Below are positions 47,872 to 59,875 of a stretch of 64,000 bases of DNA, piece by piece (position 1 is the first letter of the stretch; each line of letters starts with the position of its first letter). Source of the stretch: Stomorhina lunata (taxonomy: Eukaryota; Arthropoda; Insecta; Diptera; Rhiniidae); the NCBI GenBank assembly GCA_933228675.1, contig OW121744.1, positions 98,990,026-99,054,025 of the forward strand. Reading direction: 5' to 3'. A program made the position numbers and the translations under genes. Below the pieces are notes generated by a model. That model had not been told where the DNA came from, ran no database searches, and saw only the letters and a list, made by a program, of their open reading frames with translations.

Positions 47872-48946
47872 TGGGGTCATGTCGCCGCATTCGATATCAA
47901 TCAAAATCGACTTTTAAGCAAATATTGTGTAACATACCTTAGGGATTTTCAAAATAGGTTATTTTGCAAAAAGTTTGTTTGTCAAAACTTTTAGTTTAAA
48001 TGAAATTCTTTAACTATCAGGGGACAAATAAATTACAATATAGAGAATCTTATCTATCTTCTATTTATATTTCTGAAATTCTGATAGTATGTGCTTTTTT
48101 GAAATCAAGTGGGCGTGACCCCTCCCATATAAGTGAAATATTAAAAATAGCAATGATAAGATCAAAACGACTGAACCGAATTAATAAAAATTTTAGATGT
48201 GGATATTTTTTTACTCTAGGATAGTTTTTCGATTTTTAAATACTTTTTTTTAAAATGGACCCAGGAGAACCTGGAAATCGGAAAATAGGGATGAAATTCT
48301 CTTTTTCTTTAAAATTGCATCCTTTGAGAATGGCTGGTTCGATGGAGACGATTTTTTTCTAAATGTTTACCTTAGTCCAAGTTAGGATTCTACATAACGA
48401 GAAATTGACCATGATTATAGTTTTAATGATTGTTTGACAATTGTTTCACGATTAACTGGCGATTTTTTGAGGGTAATTTGATGATTTTTGACGGTTGTTT
48501 GATGATTGACTGACGACTGTTCAATGATTTTTGATGATTGTTCGTTAATTGTTTCACGATTGACTGGTGTTTGTTTGACGGTTATTGAAATACTATTTGT
48601 ATATAAAAAAATGTTCGCATCTAATTATCAGTCTGAATGTTATTTGAAATATATGGGCCCATTGCTTTCCAAAACGTTCAAATCACATATTAATGTGGAG
48701 TACTGCCATTAAGTAAAGTCAATTAAATACATATGCAAATACATTAATAAGGATTAAATGAAAAAATTAATAAAACCATATTACATAATTGTTAATTTTT
48801 AAGAAAGGGGTAACACAGCAAATAAGTATCAACCGGGGAAACTCCGGGTCCAAGTAGTATATTATATATTTAGATTATCCTAAAAGTATGCCACACAAAT
48901 GTTTCTGAAATATCTTACATCGATATCAAATGCGGCGATTTGGCTT
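47872..48946. mobile_element. Non-autonomous element with long inverted ends (about 1.07 kb)
   Basis: The left end (47872-47955) carries CGCCGCATTCGATATCAATC and CATACCTTAGGGATTTTC. The right end (48872-48946) carries ATTATCCTAAAAGTATGCCA and CGATATCAAATGCGGCGATT inverted. Both are copies of the family seen at 22.3-22.7 and 24.6 kb. The interior has no long ORF. 48405-48590 contains a cryptic repeat of GATTGTTTGACGATTGACTG-like units. I cannot exclude two independent solo copies in opposite orientation. Confidence 0.5.
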
Positions 48947-49161
48947 AGACCTTCTTCCATAAAATTTAGCAATTTACCTTTACGAGGACGGTTCGGAAAC
49001 TCCTTAGCCTAGCACAAAAAGTGTGGTACAAACAGTAAAAAGTTAAGTGTTTCGGAAACTTTTATCTCTGCTATAAACACATGTTTAATTTTGTTTCGAT
49101 CTGGTAACTCCTTCATATAGAAACAGGTGTTCACAAAAGATGTATCCGCTATTTTTTTACA

Positions 49162-50063
49162 ATGGAAAAATTTTAAATACGTGGTGTCATTAAATATTTA
49201 CATAAAAAAGGTTTATCGGGACAAGAAATTCATAATGATCTGGTGAATGTGTTAGGGGAAAGTGCTCCTTCATATACAACAGTTAAAAATTGTCTTGCTG
49301 AATTTAAACGTGGTCTTACAAGCATTAAAGATGAACCACGTAGTGGACGTCCAAAAACAGCAAGAGCATCAGAAATTGTAGTCAAAGTGCATGATATGGT
49401 ATTCAATGATCGACAAATAAAAGTGCCTGAAATAGCTAATATCATGGGCATCTCAAATGATCGAGTCCATTTAATTTTACATGAAGAACTACAGTTGAAA
49501 AAGTTTTCTGCAAGATGGGTGCCGCATTTGCTAACAGTCGACCAAAAACGCATAAGAATGAAAATTTCTCAAGCTTGTTTGGATCGTTTTAAGCGAAATA
49601 AAATGGATTTTAAGCGTCGTTTCATAACTGTTGATGAGACATGGATCCACCACTATACTCCAGAGACAAAGGAACAATCCAAACAATGGACTGAAGCTGG
49701 AGGAAGTGCCCTAAAGCAATTCAATCGACTAGTAAGGTTATGGCAACGGTTTTTTGGGACTTCAAAGGTATTTTATTGATTGACTATCTGCAAAAGGGTA
49801 AAACAATAAATTCGGAGTACTATTGCAACCTTTTGGATCAATTAAATGTACAAATTCGAGAAAAACGTCCTGGCTTACAACACAAAAAAAATTATTTTTC
49901 ATCAAGATAACGCACCAGCGCACAAGATTGTTTTAATGATCAACGAAATCAACGAATCAACGAATTATAGTACGAGTTGCTAGACCACCCACCTTATTCT
50001 CCTGATTTAGCTCCCAGTGAGTTTTTCCTGTTCCCAAATCTAAAAAAATTCCTTGCTGGCGTA
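49162..50063 (+). pseudogene. Mariner-family transposase relic
   Basis: An ATG at 49162 is followed by an in-frame TAA at codon 5 (49174). The frame then stays open to 49779 and shows the mariner N-terminal helix-turn-helix region (DEPRSGRPKTA), the linker signature WVPHLLT, and the first catalytic Asp in VDETWIHHYTPETKEQSKQW (codon at 49633). Downstream, in other frames, are VFWDFKGILLIDYLQKGKT, the second Asp in FHQDNAPAHK (49906) and the third in HPPYSPDLAPSEFFLFPNLK (50004). That gives the D,D(34)D mariner layout, slightly shortened by an indel. At least three frameshifts are needed: about 49700-49737, a poly-A run near 49885, and the ATCAACGA reduplication near 49945. The 3' end is lost at about 50063, where a dispersed CCTAAAAGTAGGCAAC motif begins. 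Intact mariner transposases are about 345 residues. It is inactive. Confidence 0.93.
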
Positions 50064-51753
50064 CATCCTAAAAGTAGGCAACAGTTTTTCAAAAATTCAT
50101 TTTTATTCAAATTTTATCAAACTTAACAATTATCGAGTTTTTATTCTCAGTTTTATTTAAACTTTTGAACATATTTTCTTAATTATTTTTGATTTTCATT
50201 TACTTATTTATAGTCATAACTATAATGAGATATTAACAAAACTTTTTTTTTTTTCTTTTGTCGCTTAAAAAATAAAAATCAACAACTTGTTTGCTTTATT
50301 AAAAAAAAAAAAACTGCTCATCATTTTCATATAGAATTTTTTTCCCAATGATTTGTGTAAACTTTATTAAAATTAAACATAATGTATAGAAATCTCAGTA
50401 ACATGTAATATTTTCTGACAGCCAGCTGAAGGGGAGGGGTGGGGTAAAAATATTCCACAACACACAAACAATGAATTATGAATGAGGATGAGAAAGGAAC
50501 CAACAGGAAGTCAACTGCATTATCGAACACCAGTAGCAGCAATACCACGACTAAAGGGAAAAAACTGTCCCAACTTATTAAACAGCCATTATTATGGGAG
50601 CAATATAAAAAAAAATAACTAGTTTTAAATATTTACTTCTATGTATGTGTGTATTTAAGTATAGAGTCTATGTAAGGCAACGAACCTAGAGAAAATGTCC
50701 ACTACTAGTCTGGAGTATATGCAGTGAAAATTTCAACAAACAAAACCCCCTAGCATATGCAATTGAGCTGTAGTAAATATGTTAAAAAGTTAATTCATTA
50801 CACATCATTGCATAAGACTTGCCATGTGTATGAGAAATAAATTTCATTCCTTGTTATTTTCTACTATTTCTTTTTACTCCTCCAATTCAAGCCATTTGCA
50901 TGTAAGAGTATTTGCTTTTCGTTTTTTTTTTTTTTTTATTTTTTAATTTAGTGTATTAAATGGTTGTTTTTTCAACACCTACAACTATGCTATGTTTTTG
51001 AAGCTAGTGCAAGGTTCATTTCGTAAAAAAGCAGGACATTCACTTTAGAATATTATGAGAGCAAAAAAAATATAATGCAAGTTAAGAGCAAAAATCTATA
51101 AATTAAAAGAAGAATGAGTTTGTTTTATGAGAAGAAAAAAATTAAAACTGAAAATGCTGCCAGTCATAAATTAAGTTTCGATTTTGCACATTAAGAGTCA
51201 GGTTAATATATTTTCTTGGCCCTACACAAACACACGTGTAAAGGGTCAAATTATAATAAAAACAACCAGGAAAAAAACAAACCACAAACACTTAGAACAT
51301 TAAATTGTTTAATTATGTGGAAACAAAAAATGTAGCATACTTTAAGTTGCAAAATATTTAAATTAAACAGAGCATATATTAAGGATCAAAAAATATACTT
51401 TTTTAGAAATTATTATAAATTTATACCCTTAAAACAAGTATTTAACTTAAATTCCTCAGAAAACCTTAAAACTAAAGTAAATATTATAAAAATACAGAAA
51501 AAAAAGACTGAAACTAAAACCAATATAATTATTGGCAATTAATACTTTTTAGCTTTAGCTGCAATTACCATTAACTAGTATTTGCATATTTTTTTCTATA
51601 CATCCAAAGCTGCATTATAGGAAAATATGGTTTCATTTTAGTAGCATTTGAGTTGGTGTTAAGGTGTGGTTCTTCAGACTTCAACAAAAAAAAACACAGG
51701 AATACTTATTTCTACTTAAAACAACCAAAGCTCTGGTACAAAAAAGCAAAAAA
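50064..51753. other. Single-copy AT-rich interval
   Basis: Poly-T/poly-A runs (50243-50256, 50301-50313, 50918-50938), a GGGGAGGGGTGGGG run at 50431-50444, and exact ATTTGCAT octamers at 50894 and 51580. No gene supported; the minus-strand ORFs 50327-50548 and 51681-51872 lack features. Confidence 0.45.
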
Positions 51754-52398
51754 AAAACAAGTAAGAAAGCGCTATAGTCGGTCAAGCCGACCATACGATA
51801 CCCTTCACCACTAAGGTCAAAGGTGTTATTTTTCCTGTATAAAGACAAATATTTGCTAAATTTTGCCATCATACAAACATTTTCTCAAAACGTATATATT
51901 CAACCTGTTTCCGTCATTTGGACTTATATGAGAGCTAGGGTCAAATGTGGACCGATTATCGAAATTTGTCAAATTGATTACAGTTGTTACAAAAATTATG
52001 TATGCAAAAAATAAACTCAAAATTTTCATTATCTTTAGATTTACGAGCGTTTTAGTGATTTTTTGTCTTATTTAGTGCGTATTTGAAGAAGAGTTTGTAT
52101 GGGAGCTATGGTCAAATGTGGACCGATTTCAAATTTGGACCGATTGGAAATTTGGTACAGTAATTTAAGTTTACATAAGCAGTATCTGTTTTAAATTTCG
52201 TGAAAAAATATTGATATTTGTGGCCAATATAGCAATTCCGGGAAGTGGGACCTATGGGAGGTACCATAAATAATTTACCGATTTTGACCAATTTCAATAG
52301 CCATGGTCCCATTATCAAAAAAATTATCTGTGCCAAATTTCATCAAATTATCTTTAGAAATGCGACCTGTAGTTTGATTACAAGGTTTACATGGGGGT

Positions 52399-52429
<31 letters not shown>

Positions 52430-52595
52430 TCCAGCCAGCCAGACGGACGGACGGACATCGCTAAATCGACTCAGAAAGTGATTCTAAGTCTATTGGTATA
52501 CTAAAAGGTGGGTCTAAGACAAATATTTCTATGCGTTACAAACATCAGCACAAACTTATAATACCCTTTCCACCTATGGTGGTGAAGGGTATAAA
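51754..52595. mobile_element. Second, right-truncated copy of the CTATAGTCGGTCAAGCC element
   Basis: It begins AAAACAAGTAAGAAAGCGCT then ATAGTCGGTCAAGCCGACCA and follows the 31.28 kb copy through the GTACCATAAATAAT block. It then has a CAGCCAGCC / ACGGACGGAC tract (52399-52457), CGACTCAGAAAGTGATTCTA and AAAGGTGGGTCTAAGAC, and ends GGTGGTGAAGGGTATAAA. The terminal inverted repeat present at 32155-32203 is missing on the right. Confidence 0.75.
52399..52457. repeat. CAGC/ACGG tetranucleotide tract inside the element
   Basis: A run of CCAGCCAG units turning into ACGGACGGACGG. It is a GC-rich island in AT-rich DNA and belongs to the dispersed element. Confidence 0.9.
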
Positions 52596-53614
52596 TACTT
52601 ATATAAAATAAAAATTTGTAGCAACACTTCAATTAAATGTTATTTGCATTGGAAATTAACATAATTGCCAAGAAAATATCTAAAAGTATCTGCTCGCTTA
52701 AGCCAAACGATAAAACAGGAAAAAATATATACAAAATTCAAAATACAGGACAAAAATTAAATACCAATGTTAGGATACAAAAAAAAAACGTAAAGAAGGA
52801 GTGAAAATATTTCCATAAAAAAAGAGAGATATAACCAGGAAATTGTATTAATTACAAAATTTGTAGAATAGAGCTAAATAGAAGGAAATGATAAAAACAT
52901 AAAAAAAATGATTCCCTTAAAGGTTGTCACCTTAAAAAGCTTAAATAGATAAAATTTATTTTATTGAATATCAGTTTTTGGAGTATATCTTAGGGCTGAG
53001 ATAAAATTTAAAGTATATTTTAGGGAGAACTAGAAATAATGAAATCAGAGGAAAAGGATATTTAACAAAAATCTATATCTTTTAACCAAAATGGCTTCAT
53101 TACAAATTTTAAAACATCAATTTAAAAATTTTAATTAAAATTCTTTAAACTTTAGAGAAATTTTTGTTGCATACTTTTAGATGTTGGGAATAAATTTAAA
53201 TTTATCTGCTATTAAAAGGTCTCAATTCATGAATTTTATTCAAATATAGTACATAAAAACAATTAAAAAAATATTGACAATTTCAATTTTTGTAGCATAC
53301 CTTAAGGGTTGAGATTATAAGTTCAGAAAATATATTTTAAAGAAAATTAGAAATTATAAAAGAAAAAGCATTTGATGAAAAATCAGAAATAATAGAAATC
53401 GCAAAGGGATTTTGAGAAATTTTTATACACAATCTATGCCTTTGAAAAATTAAGACAAAATTTTTGCATTTAAATCAAACTTCATTAAATTTGAAAGGAA
53501 ATTTGTAATGAATTCTTTAAGGAGATATGGCAAAATTCTAAATTTAAAAACTAACCCCCTAATTCATAAACAAATTTTAAAATTATGAAATTTTTAAAAT
53601 TTGAAATTTGTATG
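52596..53614. other. AT-rich non-coding interval
   Basis: Short dispersed motifs (GCATACCTTAAGG at 53291, GCATACTTTTAGA at 53170) echo the family seen at 22.3 kb. No gene seen. Confidence 0.45.
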
Positions 53615-55735
53615 GACAATTTGAATTTTTCTATATAAAATTTGTTTAGAATAAAATATAGAAAAATATAGACAAATTTTTTAGAATAAAAATTTTTCTT
53701 TAGAAAAATTTTTTAGAATAAAAATTTTTCTATAGAAAAATTTTTCTATAGAAAAATTTTTTAGCATAAAAATTTTTCTATAGAAAAATTTTTAGAATAA
53801 AAATTTTTCTATAGAAAAATTTCTTAGAATAAAAATTTTTCTACAGAAAAATTTTTTAGAATAAAAATCTTTCTATAGAAAAATTTTTTAGAATAAAAAT
53901 TTTTCTATAGAGAAATTTTTTAAAATAAAAATCTTTCTATAGAAAAATTTTTTAGAATAAAAATTTTTCTGTAGAAAAATTTTTAAGAATAAAAATTTTT
54001 CTATAGAAAAATTTTTAAGAATAAAAATCCTTCTATAGAAAAATTTTTAAGAATAAAAATCTTTCTATAGAAAAATTTTTTTGAATAAAAATTTTTCTAT
54101 AGAAAAATTTTTTATTATAAAAAATTTTCTATAGAAAATTTCTTATAATAAAAAATTTTATAATAAAAAATTTTCAATAGAAAAATTTTTTTCTATAGAA
54201 AAATTTTTTATTATAAAAAATTTTCTATAGAAAAATTTTTTATAATAAAAAATTTTTTATAGAAAAATTTTTTTGATAAAAAATTTTCTATAGAAACATT
54301 TTTTATTATAAAAAATTTTCTATAGAAAAATTTTTTATAATAAAAAAATTTCTATAGAAAAATTTTTTATAATAAAAAATTTTCTATAGAAAAATTTTTT
54401 ATAATAAAAAATTTTCTATAGAAAAATTTTTTATAATAAAAAATTTTCTATAGAAAAATTTTTTATAATAAAAAATTTTCTATAGAAAAATTTTTTATAA
54501 TAAAAAATTTTCTATAGAAAAATTTTTTATAATAAAAAATTTTCTATAGAAAAATTTTTTATAATAAAAAATTTTCTATAGAAAAATTTTTTATAATAAA
54601 AAATTTTCTATAGAAAAATTTTTTATAATAAAAAATTTTCTATAGAAAAATTTTTTACAATAAAAAATTTTCTATAGAAAAATTTTTTATAATAAAAAAT
54701 TTTCTATAGAAAAATTTTTTATAATAAAAAATTTTCTAAAAAAAATTTTTTATAATAAAAAATTTTCTATAGAAAAATTTTTTATAATAAAAAAATTTCT
54801 ATAGAAAAATTTTTTATAATAAAAAATTTTCTATAGAAAAATTTTTTATAATAAAAAATTTTCTATAGAAAAATTTTTTATAATAAAAAATTTTCTATAG
54901 AAAATTTTTTTATAATAAAAAATTTTCTATAGAAAAATTTTTTTATAATAAAAAGTTTTCAATAGAAAAATTTTTTATAATAAAAAATTTTCTATAGAAA
55001 AATTTTTTATAATAAAAAATTTTCTATAGAAAAATTTTTTATAATAAAAAATTTTCTATAGAAAAATTTTTTATAATAAAAAATTTTCTATAGAAACATT
55101 TTTTATAATAAAAAATTTTCTATAGAAAAAATTTTTATAATAAAAAATTTTCTATAGAAAAATTTTTTAGAATAAACATTTTTCTATAGAAAATTTTTTT
55201 TTATTATAAAAAATTTTCTATAGAAACATTTTTTATTATAAAAAATTTTCTATAGAAAAATTTTTTTATGAAAAATTATCTATAGAAAAAATATTTTTAA
55301 TTATAAAAAATTTTTTAGAACAAAAATTTTTCAATAGAAACATTTTTAAGAATAGAAATTTTTCTATAGAAAAATTTTTTAGAATAAATTTTTTATTCTA
55401 AAAAAATGTTCTATTATAAAACAGTTTTTAAAGAAAATTTTTTTAGAATAAAAATTTTTCTATAGAAAAATTTTTTTATAATAAAAAATTTTCTATAGAA
55501 AAATTTTTTTATAATAAAAAATTTTCTATAGAAAAATTTTTTTATAATAAAAAATTTTCCATAGAAAATTTTTTTTATAATAAACAATTTTCTGTAGAAC
55601 AATTTTTTGTAATAAAAAATTTTCTATTGAAAAATTTTTTAAAATTAAATTTTCTAGAAAAAAATGTTTATAATAAAAAATTTTCTAGAAAAAATTTTTT
55701 TATAAAAAAAGTTTTCTATACAAAAATTTTTGCCT
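53615..55735. repeat. 32-bp satellite H (CTATAGAAAAATTTTTTATA type)
   Basis: About 65 units. The left third uses TTTTTTAGAATAAAAATTTT + TCTATAGAAAAA. From about 54100 it becomes CTATAGAAAAATTTTTTATA + ATAAAAAATTTT with high homogeneity (54330-55130). The right end is degenerate and mixes both types again. Nearly pure A/T apart from one C and one G per unit. Confidence 0.95.
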
Positions 55736-56644
55736 ACTTAATTTTAAATCGAAAAGTGAAAACTGTTTCATTGGTATGACCTGTTGATTGTTCAATCTTT
55801 ATTAAATATTTATAATTTAATACTGTTAAACATCATATTAAAATCTCCATTTCATTACAATTTCTGCAGTATTAAGCCTATAATAATATCGGCATTAACT
55901 TATCCTTCTTTGAGGATAAAATAGTATTAGTCAACATTTGTAATTGTTCATATTTTTCATTAAAAAGTCATAGATTTTCAAATGAGTCCATTTAATTATA
56001 AACTCATTTTGTATATTTGCAAAATTATAACAATATAACAATTGTTGCTAAAATTTAAAATTATCATCATACGAGTATCTGCAACATTTAAAAAATGTAT
56101 ATAAATCAATTACAATTAACACTTTAAATATTAACAATGATTTCATTTCTACATGGACTATATTGGCGCCTGTAAAACAACGTCATCACAAACGTAAACG
56201 TGGAATCATTGTCCCTGTCACAGACCTCTCATAAAAAATATCTCCCGGCTAGTGGTCACTTTTGCTACTTCCGAACACGTTCAAACTTAACTACTACAAT
56301 TTCATTGATTTCAATTATGAAAATTATGATTTTTTCATTATTCATTGCGATTCTGACTCTGCTTTTAATGGTTTGAGTTTTGGTTTAAATAAAATTTTAA
56401 ATACCCAGGACTTTTATTTTAATTTTTAATTTAATTTCTTTAATTTTTAACAGTTGTCATTGAATGGGGCTTAAGTAGCTCCTGCTTGCTCTGGCATCAT
56501 GTCACCAACATGTTTGATTATTTACATACACATTTACCCAGCCAGGGGGTGTGAATGCGAAGTAATTTACACATGCAAGTGATAATGTAAATAAACAATA
56601 ATAGCAATTTATTTCGCAAAGGGTTTAGTAATGAGGGCCTTCAT
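55736..56644. other. Unique interval, possible conserved regulatory DNA
   Basis: 56150-56300 (around GGCGCCTGTAAAACAACGTC) and 56450-56580 (around GGGGCTTAAGTAGCTCCTGC and CCCAGCCAGGGGGTGTGAAT) are far GC-richer than the flanking satellites and single-copy. No splice-framed exon was found in them. They lie 3 kb upstream of a coding exon, so enhancer function is a fair guess only. Confidence 0.35.
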
Positions 56645-58702
56645 TATATTTTCTATAGAAAATATTTGTAGCGAAAATTTTTCTAAAGAAAAATATTTCT
56701 AGCGAAAAATTTTCGCTAGAAATATTTTTCTATAGAAAAATATTTCTAGCGAAATTTTCCTATAGAAAAATATTTCAATCGAAAATTTTTCTATAGAAAA
56801 ATATTTCTATCGAAAATTTTTCTATAGAAAAATATTTCTATCGAAAATTTTTCTATAGAAAAATATTTCTATCGAAAATTTTTCTATAGAACAATATTTC
56901 TAGCGAAAATTTTTCAATAGAAAAATAATTCTATCGAAATTTTTCTATAGAAAAATATTTCTAGCGAAAATTTTTCTAAAGAAAAATATTTCTAGCGAAA
57001 ATTTTTCTATAGAAAAATATTTCTAGCGAAAACTTTTCCATAAAAAATATTTCTAGCGAAAATTTTTCTGTACGAAAAATATTTCTAGCGAAAATTTTTC
57101 TTTAGAAAAATATTTTTAGCGAAAATTTTTCAATAGAAAGATATTTTTAGCAAAAATTTCTATAGAAAAATATTTCTATCGAAAATTTTTCTATAGAAAA
57201 ATTTTTCTATAGAAAATTATTTCTATCGAAAATTTTTCTATAGAAAAATATTTCGATCGAAAATTTTTCTATAGAAAAATATTTCGATCGAAAATTTTTC
57301 TATAGAAAAATATTTCGATCGAAAATTTTTCTATAGAAAAATATTTCGATCGAAAATTTTTCTATAGAAAAATATTTCGATCGAAAATTTTTCTATAGAA
57401 AAATATTTCGATCGAAAATTTTTCTATAGAAAAATATTTTGATCGAAAATTTTTCTATAGAAAAATATTTCGATCGAAAATTTTTCTATAGAAAAATATT
57501 TCGATCGAAAATTTTTCTATAGAAAAATATTTCGATCGAAATTTTTCTATAGAAAAATATTTCTATCGAAAATTTTTCTATAGAAAAATATTTCTATCGA
57601 AAATTTTTCTATAGAAAAATATTTCTATCGAACATTTTTCTATAGAAAAATATTTCAATCGAAAATTTTTCTATAGAAAAATATTTCTATAGAAAATTTT
57701 TCTATAGAAAAATATTTCTATCGAAAATTTTTCTATAGAAAAATATTTCTATCCAAAATTTTTCTATAGAAAAATATTTCTAGCGAAAATTTTTCTTTAG
57801 GAAAATATTTCTAGCGAAAATTTTTCCATAAAAAAATATTTCTAGCGAAAATTTTTCTGTACGAAAAATATTTCTAGCGAAAATTTTTCTTTAGAAAAAT
57901 ATTTTTAGCGAAAATTTTTCAATAGAAAGATATTTTGAGCAAAAATTTCTATAGAAAAATATTTCTATCGAAAATTTTTGTATAGAAAAATTTTTCTATA
58001 GAAAATTATTTCTATCGAAAATTTTTCTATAGAAAAATATTTCTATCGAAAATTTTTCTATAGAAAAATATTTCTATCGAACATTTTTCTATAGAAAAAT
58101 ATTTCAATAGAAAATTTTTCTATAGAAAAATATTTTTATAGAATATTTTTCTATAGAAAAATATTTCTATCGAAAATTTTTCTATAGAAAAATATTTCTG
58201 TCCAAAATTTTTCTATAGAAAAATATTTCTAGCGAAAATTTTATTTAGGAAAATATTTCTAGCGAAAATTTTTCTTTAGGAAAATATTTCTAGCAAAAAT
58301 TTTTCTATAGAAAATTATTTCTATCGGAAATTTTTTTACAGAAAATTATTTCTATAGAAAATTTTTCTATAGAAAAAAATTTCTTTAGAAAAATATTTCT
58401 ATCGAAAAATTTTCTATTGAAAAATATTTCTATCGAAAAATTTTCTATTGAAAAATATTTCTATCGAAAATTTTTCTATAGAAAAATATTTCTATCGAAA
58501 ATTTTTCTATAGAAAAATATTTTTATCGAAAATTTTTCTAGAGAAAAATATTTCTATCGAAAATTTTTCTATAGAAAAATATTTCTATCGAAAATTTTTT
58601 TATAGAAAAAATATCTTGACAAAATTTTTTTATAAAAAAAATTTCTATAGAAAATTTTTTTAATCGAAAATTTTACTATAGAAAAATATTTCTAGCGAAA
58701 AA
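56645..58702. repeat. 31-bp satellite I (TATCGAAAATTTTTCTATAG type) with higher-order duplication
   Basis: About 66 units of TATTTCTATCGAAAATTTTT + CTATAGAAAAA. Sub-blocks use TAGCGAAAA (56700-57130, 57780-57930), a homogeneous ATTTCGATCGAAAA sub-array (57250-57545), and TATCGAAAA elsewhere. An irregular run with GTACGAAAAATATT, then AATAGAAAGATATTTT, recurs at about 57065-57230 and 57855-58020, offset by about 789 bp, which indicates a segmental duplication within the array. Confidence 0.95.
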
Positions 58703-59325
58703 GGCCTCAGGCCATGATATTTTCCTTTTTGAGTAGGAAATATTTATCGACATTTATATGAATGAATGTTGCAAAGTGATACTGAATTACTGGCTGCTGC
58801 TCTGGCACTGAATACTGATATTGTTTAAAAACCATATAAGGCTGCTGAGCTCATATTTATACTGACAATTATTTAATAATAATCATATGTAATAATATGA
58901 CAGTTAATTTTTTCGTGAGTAACCCAGCGAAGAAAATAAGCTAAAAAATTGCCAACATTTATAAAACTTAAAACTTTCGATTTCTTTATTCAAACTATTT
59001 TATAGGTTTTATTTCGTTATTGAATTTTTTGCTGGGTTGTGATTGTTTTTAAATACCTCCATCTGTAATTTAATGTAAATGTATTTAACTTCATTATTTA
59101 TGTTAAATACAAATAATTGTTATTATAGATTTCAGTCAACAAAGTCATAAATATTACACTTGTTGCATATTAATTAAATAAATACTTTGGACAAAGTTGC
59201 AGAAAATATTAAATTTTAAAGTCAATTAAAGTTTGCTATTATTGAATTGAATTATTAAACTCATTTTATTACAATTTATATTTTATTCAAAACTAAAATA
59301 TTTCCCTTAATTTTTCTATTTCCAG
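58703..59325 (+). other. 3' end of the upstream intron
   Basis: AT-rich sequence without repeats leads to a good polypyrimidine tract and TTTCCAG acceptor at 59319-59325. A branch-point-like CTTAAT sits at 59305-59310. No alternative exon seen. Confidence 0.6.
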
Positions 59326-59875
59326 GATTATGACAAAGAAATACCACCTCACAAGATACACTCACCTTTGGGCAATAGCCTTTCCGATTTGCCCCTACAT
59401 TATGCCACCGAAGACAAGGATCATCTTAAGGAGTTGGAATTCTATAAAAATCTAGCCAAGGCAGCCTCTTTGGCCTCACAAAACAATAATAACAACAATA
59501 ATAATAATAACAACAATAGCAACAATAATAATAATAATCTTATAAATAATGAAAAATCTTCCTTACCTCAACATTCCTCTTCACATCATTTGCATAACAG
59601 CAATAGCAATCCAATGCCATCACCTGCTTCATCACCCCAACCCATGCAAATTGATACGGATCTTCATCATCATCATCATACGATAAACGATGAGGAGGAT
59701 GGCAATCATTCGCATCTTCAACATCATCTTCATCATCAGAAAAGACATAATGATGATGAAGTACATAATTTGACTGATAATGATGCTGAAATGGTGGATG
59801 CACCCACGGATCAGGCTAAAGCTTCGGCTTTAGCTGCAGCAGCGGCGGCAGCACAAGCTCATCTGAATGGAACTA
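59326..59875 (+). CDS. Internal coding exon 1 of a POU-factor-like gene (pdm3/POU6F type favoured)
   Basis: The 550-base exon opens after TTTCCAG with DYDKEIPPHKIHSPLGNSLS in frame and gives 183 codons plus one base. It closes before the donor GTGAGT at 59876. There is no start codon, so earlier coding exons exist to the left. In order, the residues show a charged helix-prone segment (LKELEFYKNLAKAASLAS, about 34-51), poly-Asn coded by AAC/AAT (about 53-70), a His/Ser-rich stretch with SP sites (PMPSPASSP), HHHHH, acidic patches (NDEEDG, DDE, DNDAE), and a run of 8 Ala before QAHLNG. This low-complexity mix is typical of fly developmental transcription factors. The last base A joins TG of the next exon to make ATG (Met), so phase matches. 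Reading on past the donor leaves only frame-random, AT-rich codons. Gene identity is inferred from the downstream exons; nub/pdm2 or an unrelated nuclear factor are alternatives. Confidence 0.85.

Noticed and set aside
59368..59370. TTG as a translation start of the coding exon
   Set aside because: The frame is open upstream to a good splice acceptor at 59325, and non-ATG initiation is not expected; this is an internal exon.
59540..59803. Minus-strand ORF opposite the first coding exon
   Set aside because: Shadow of the His/Asn-rich coding exon on the opposite strand; the + strand has matching splice phases and protein-like character.
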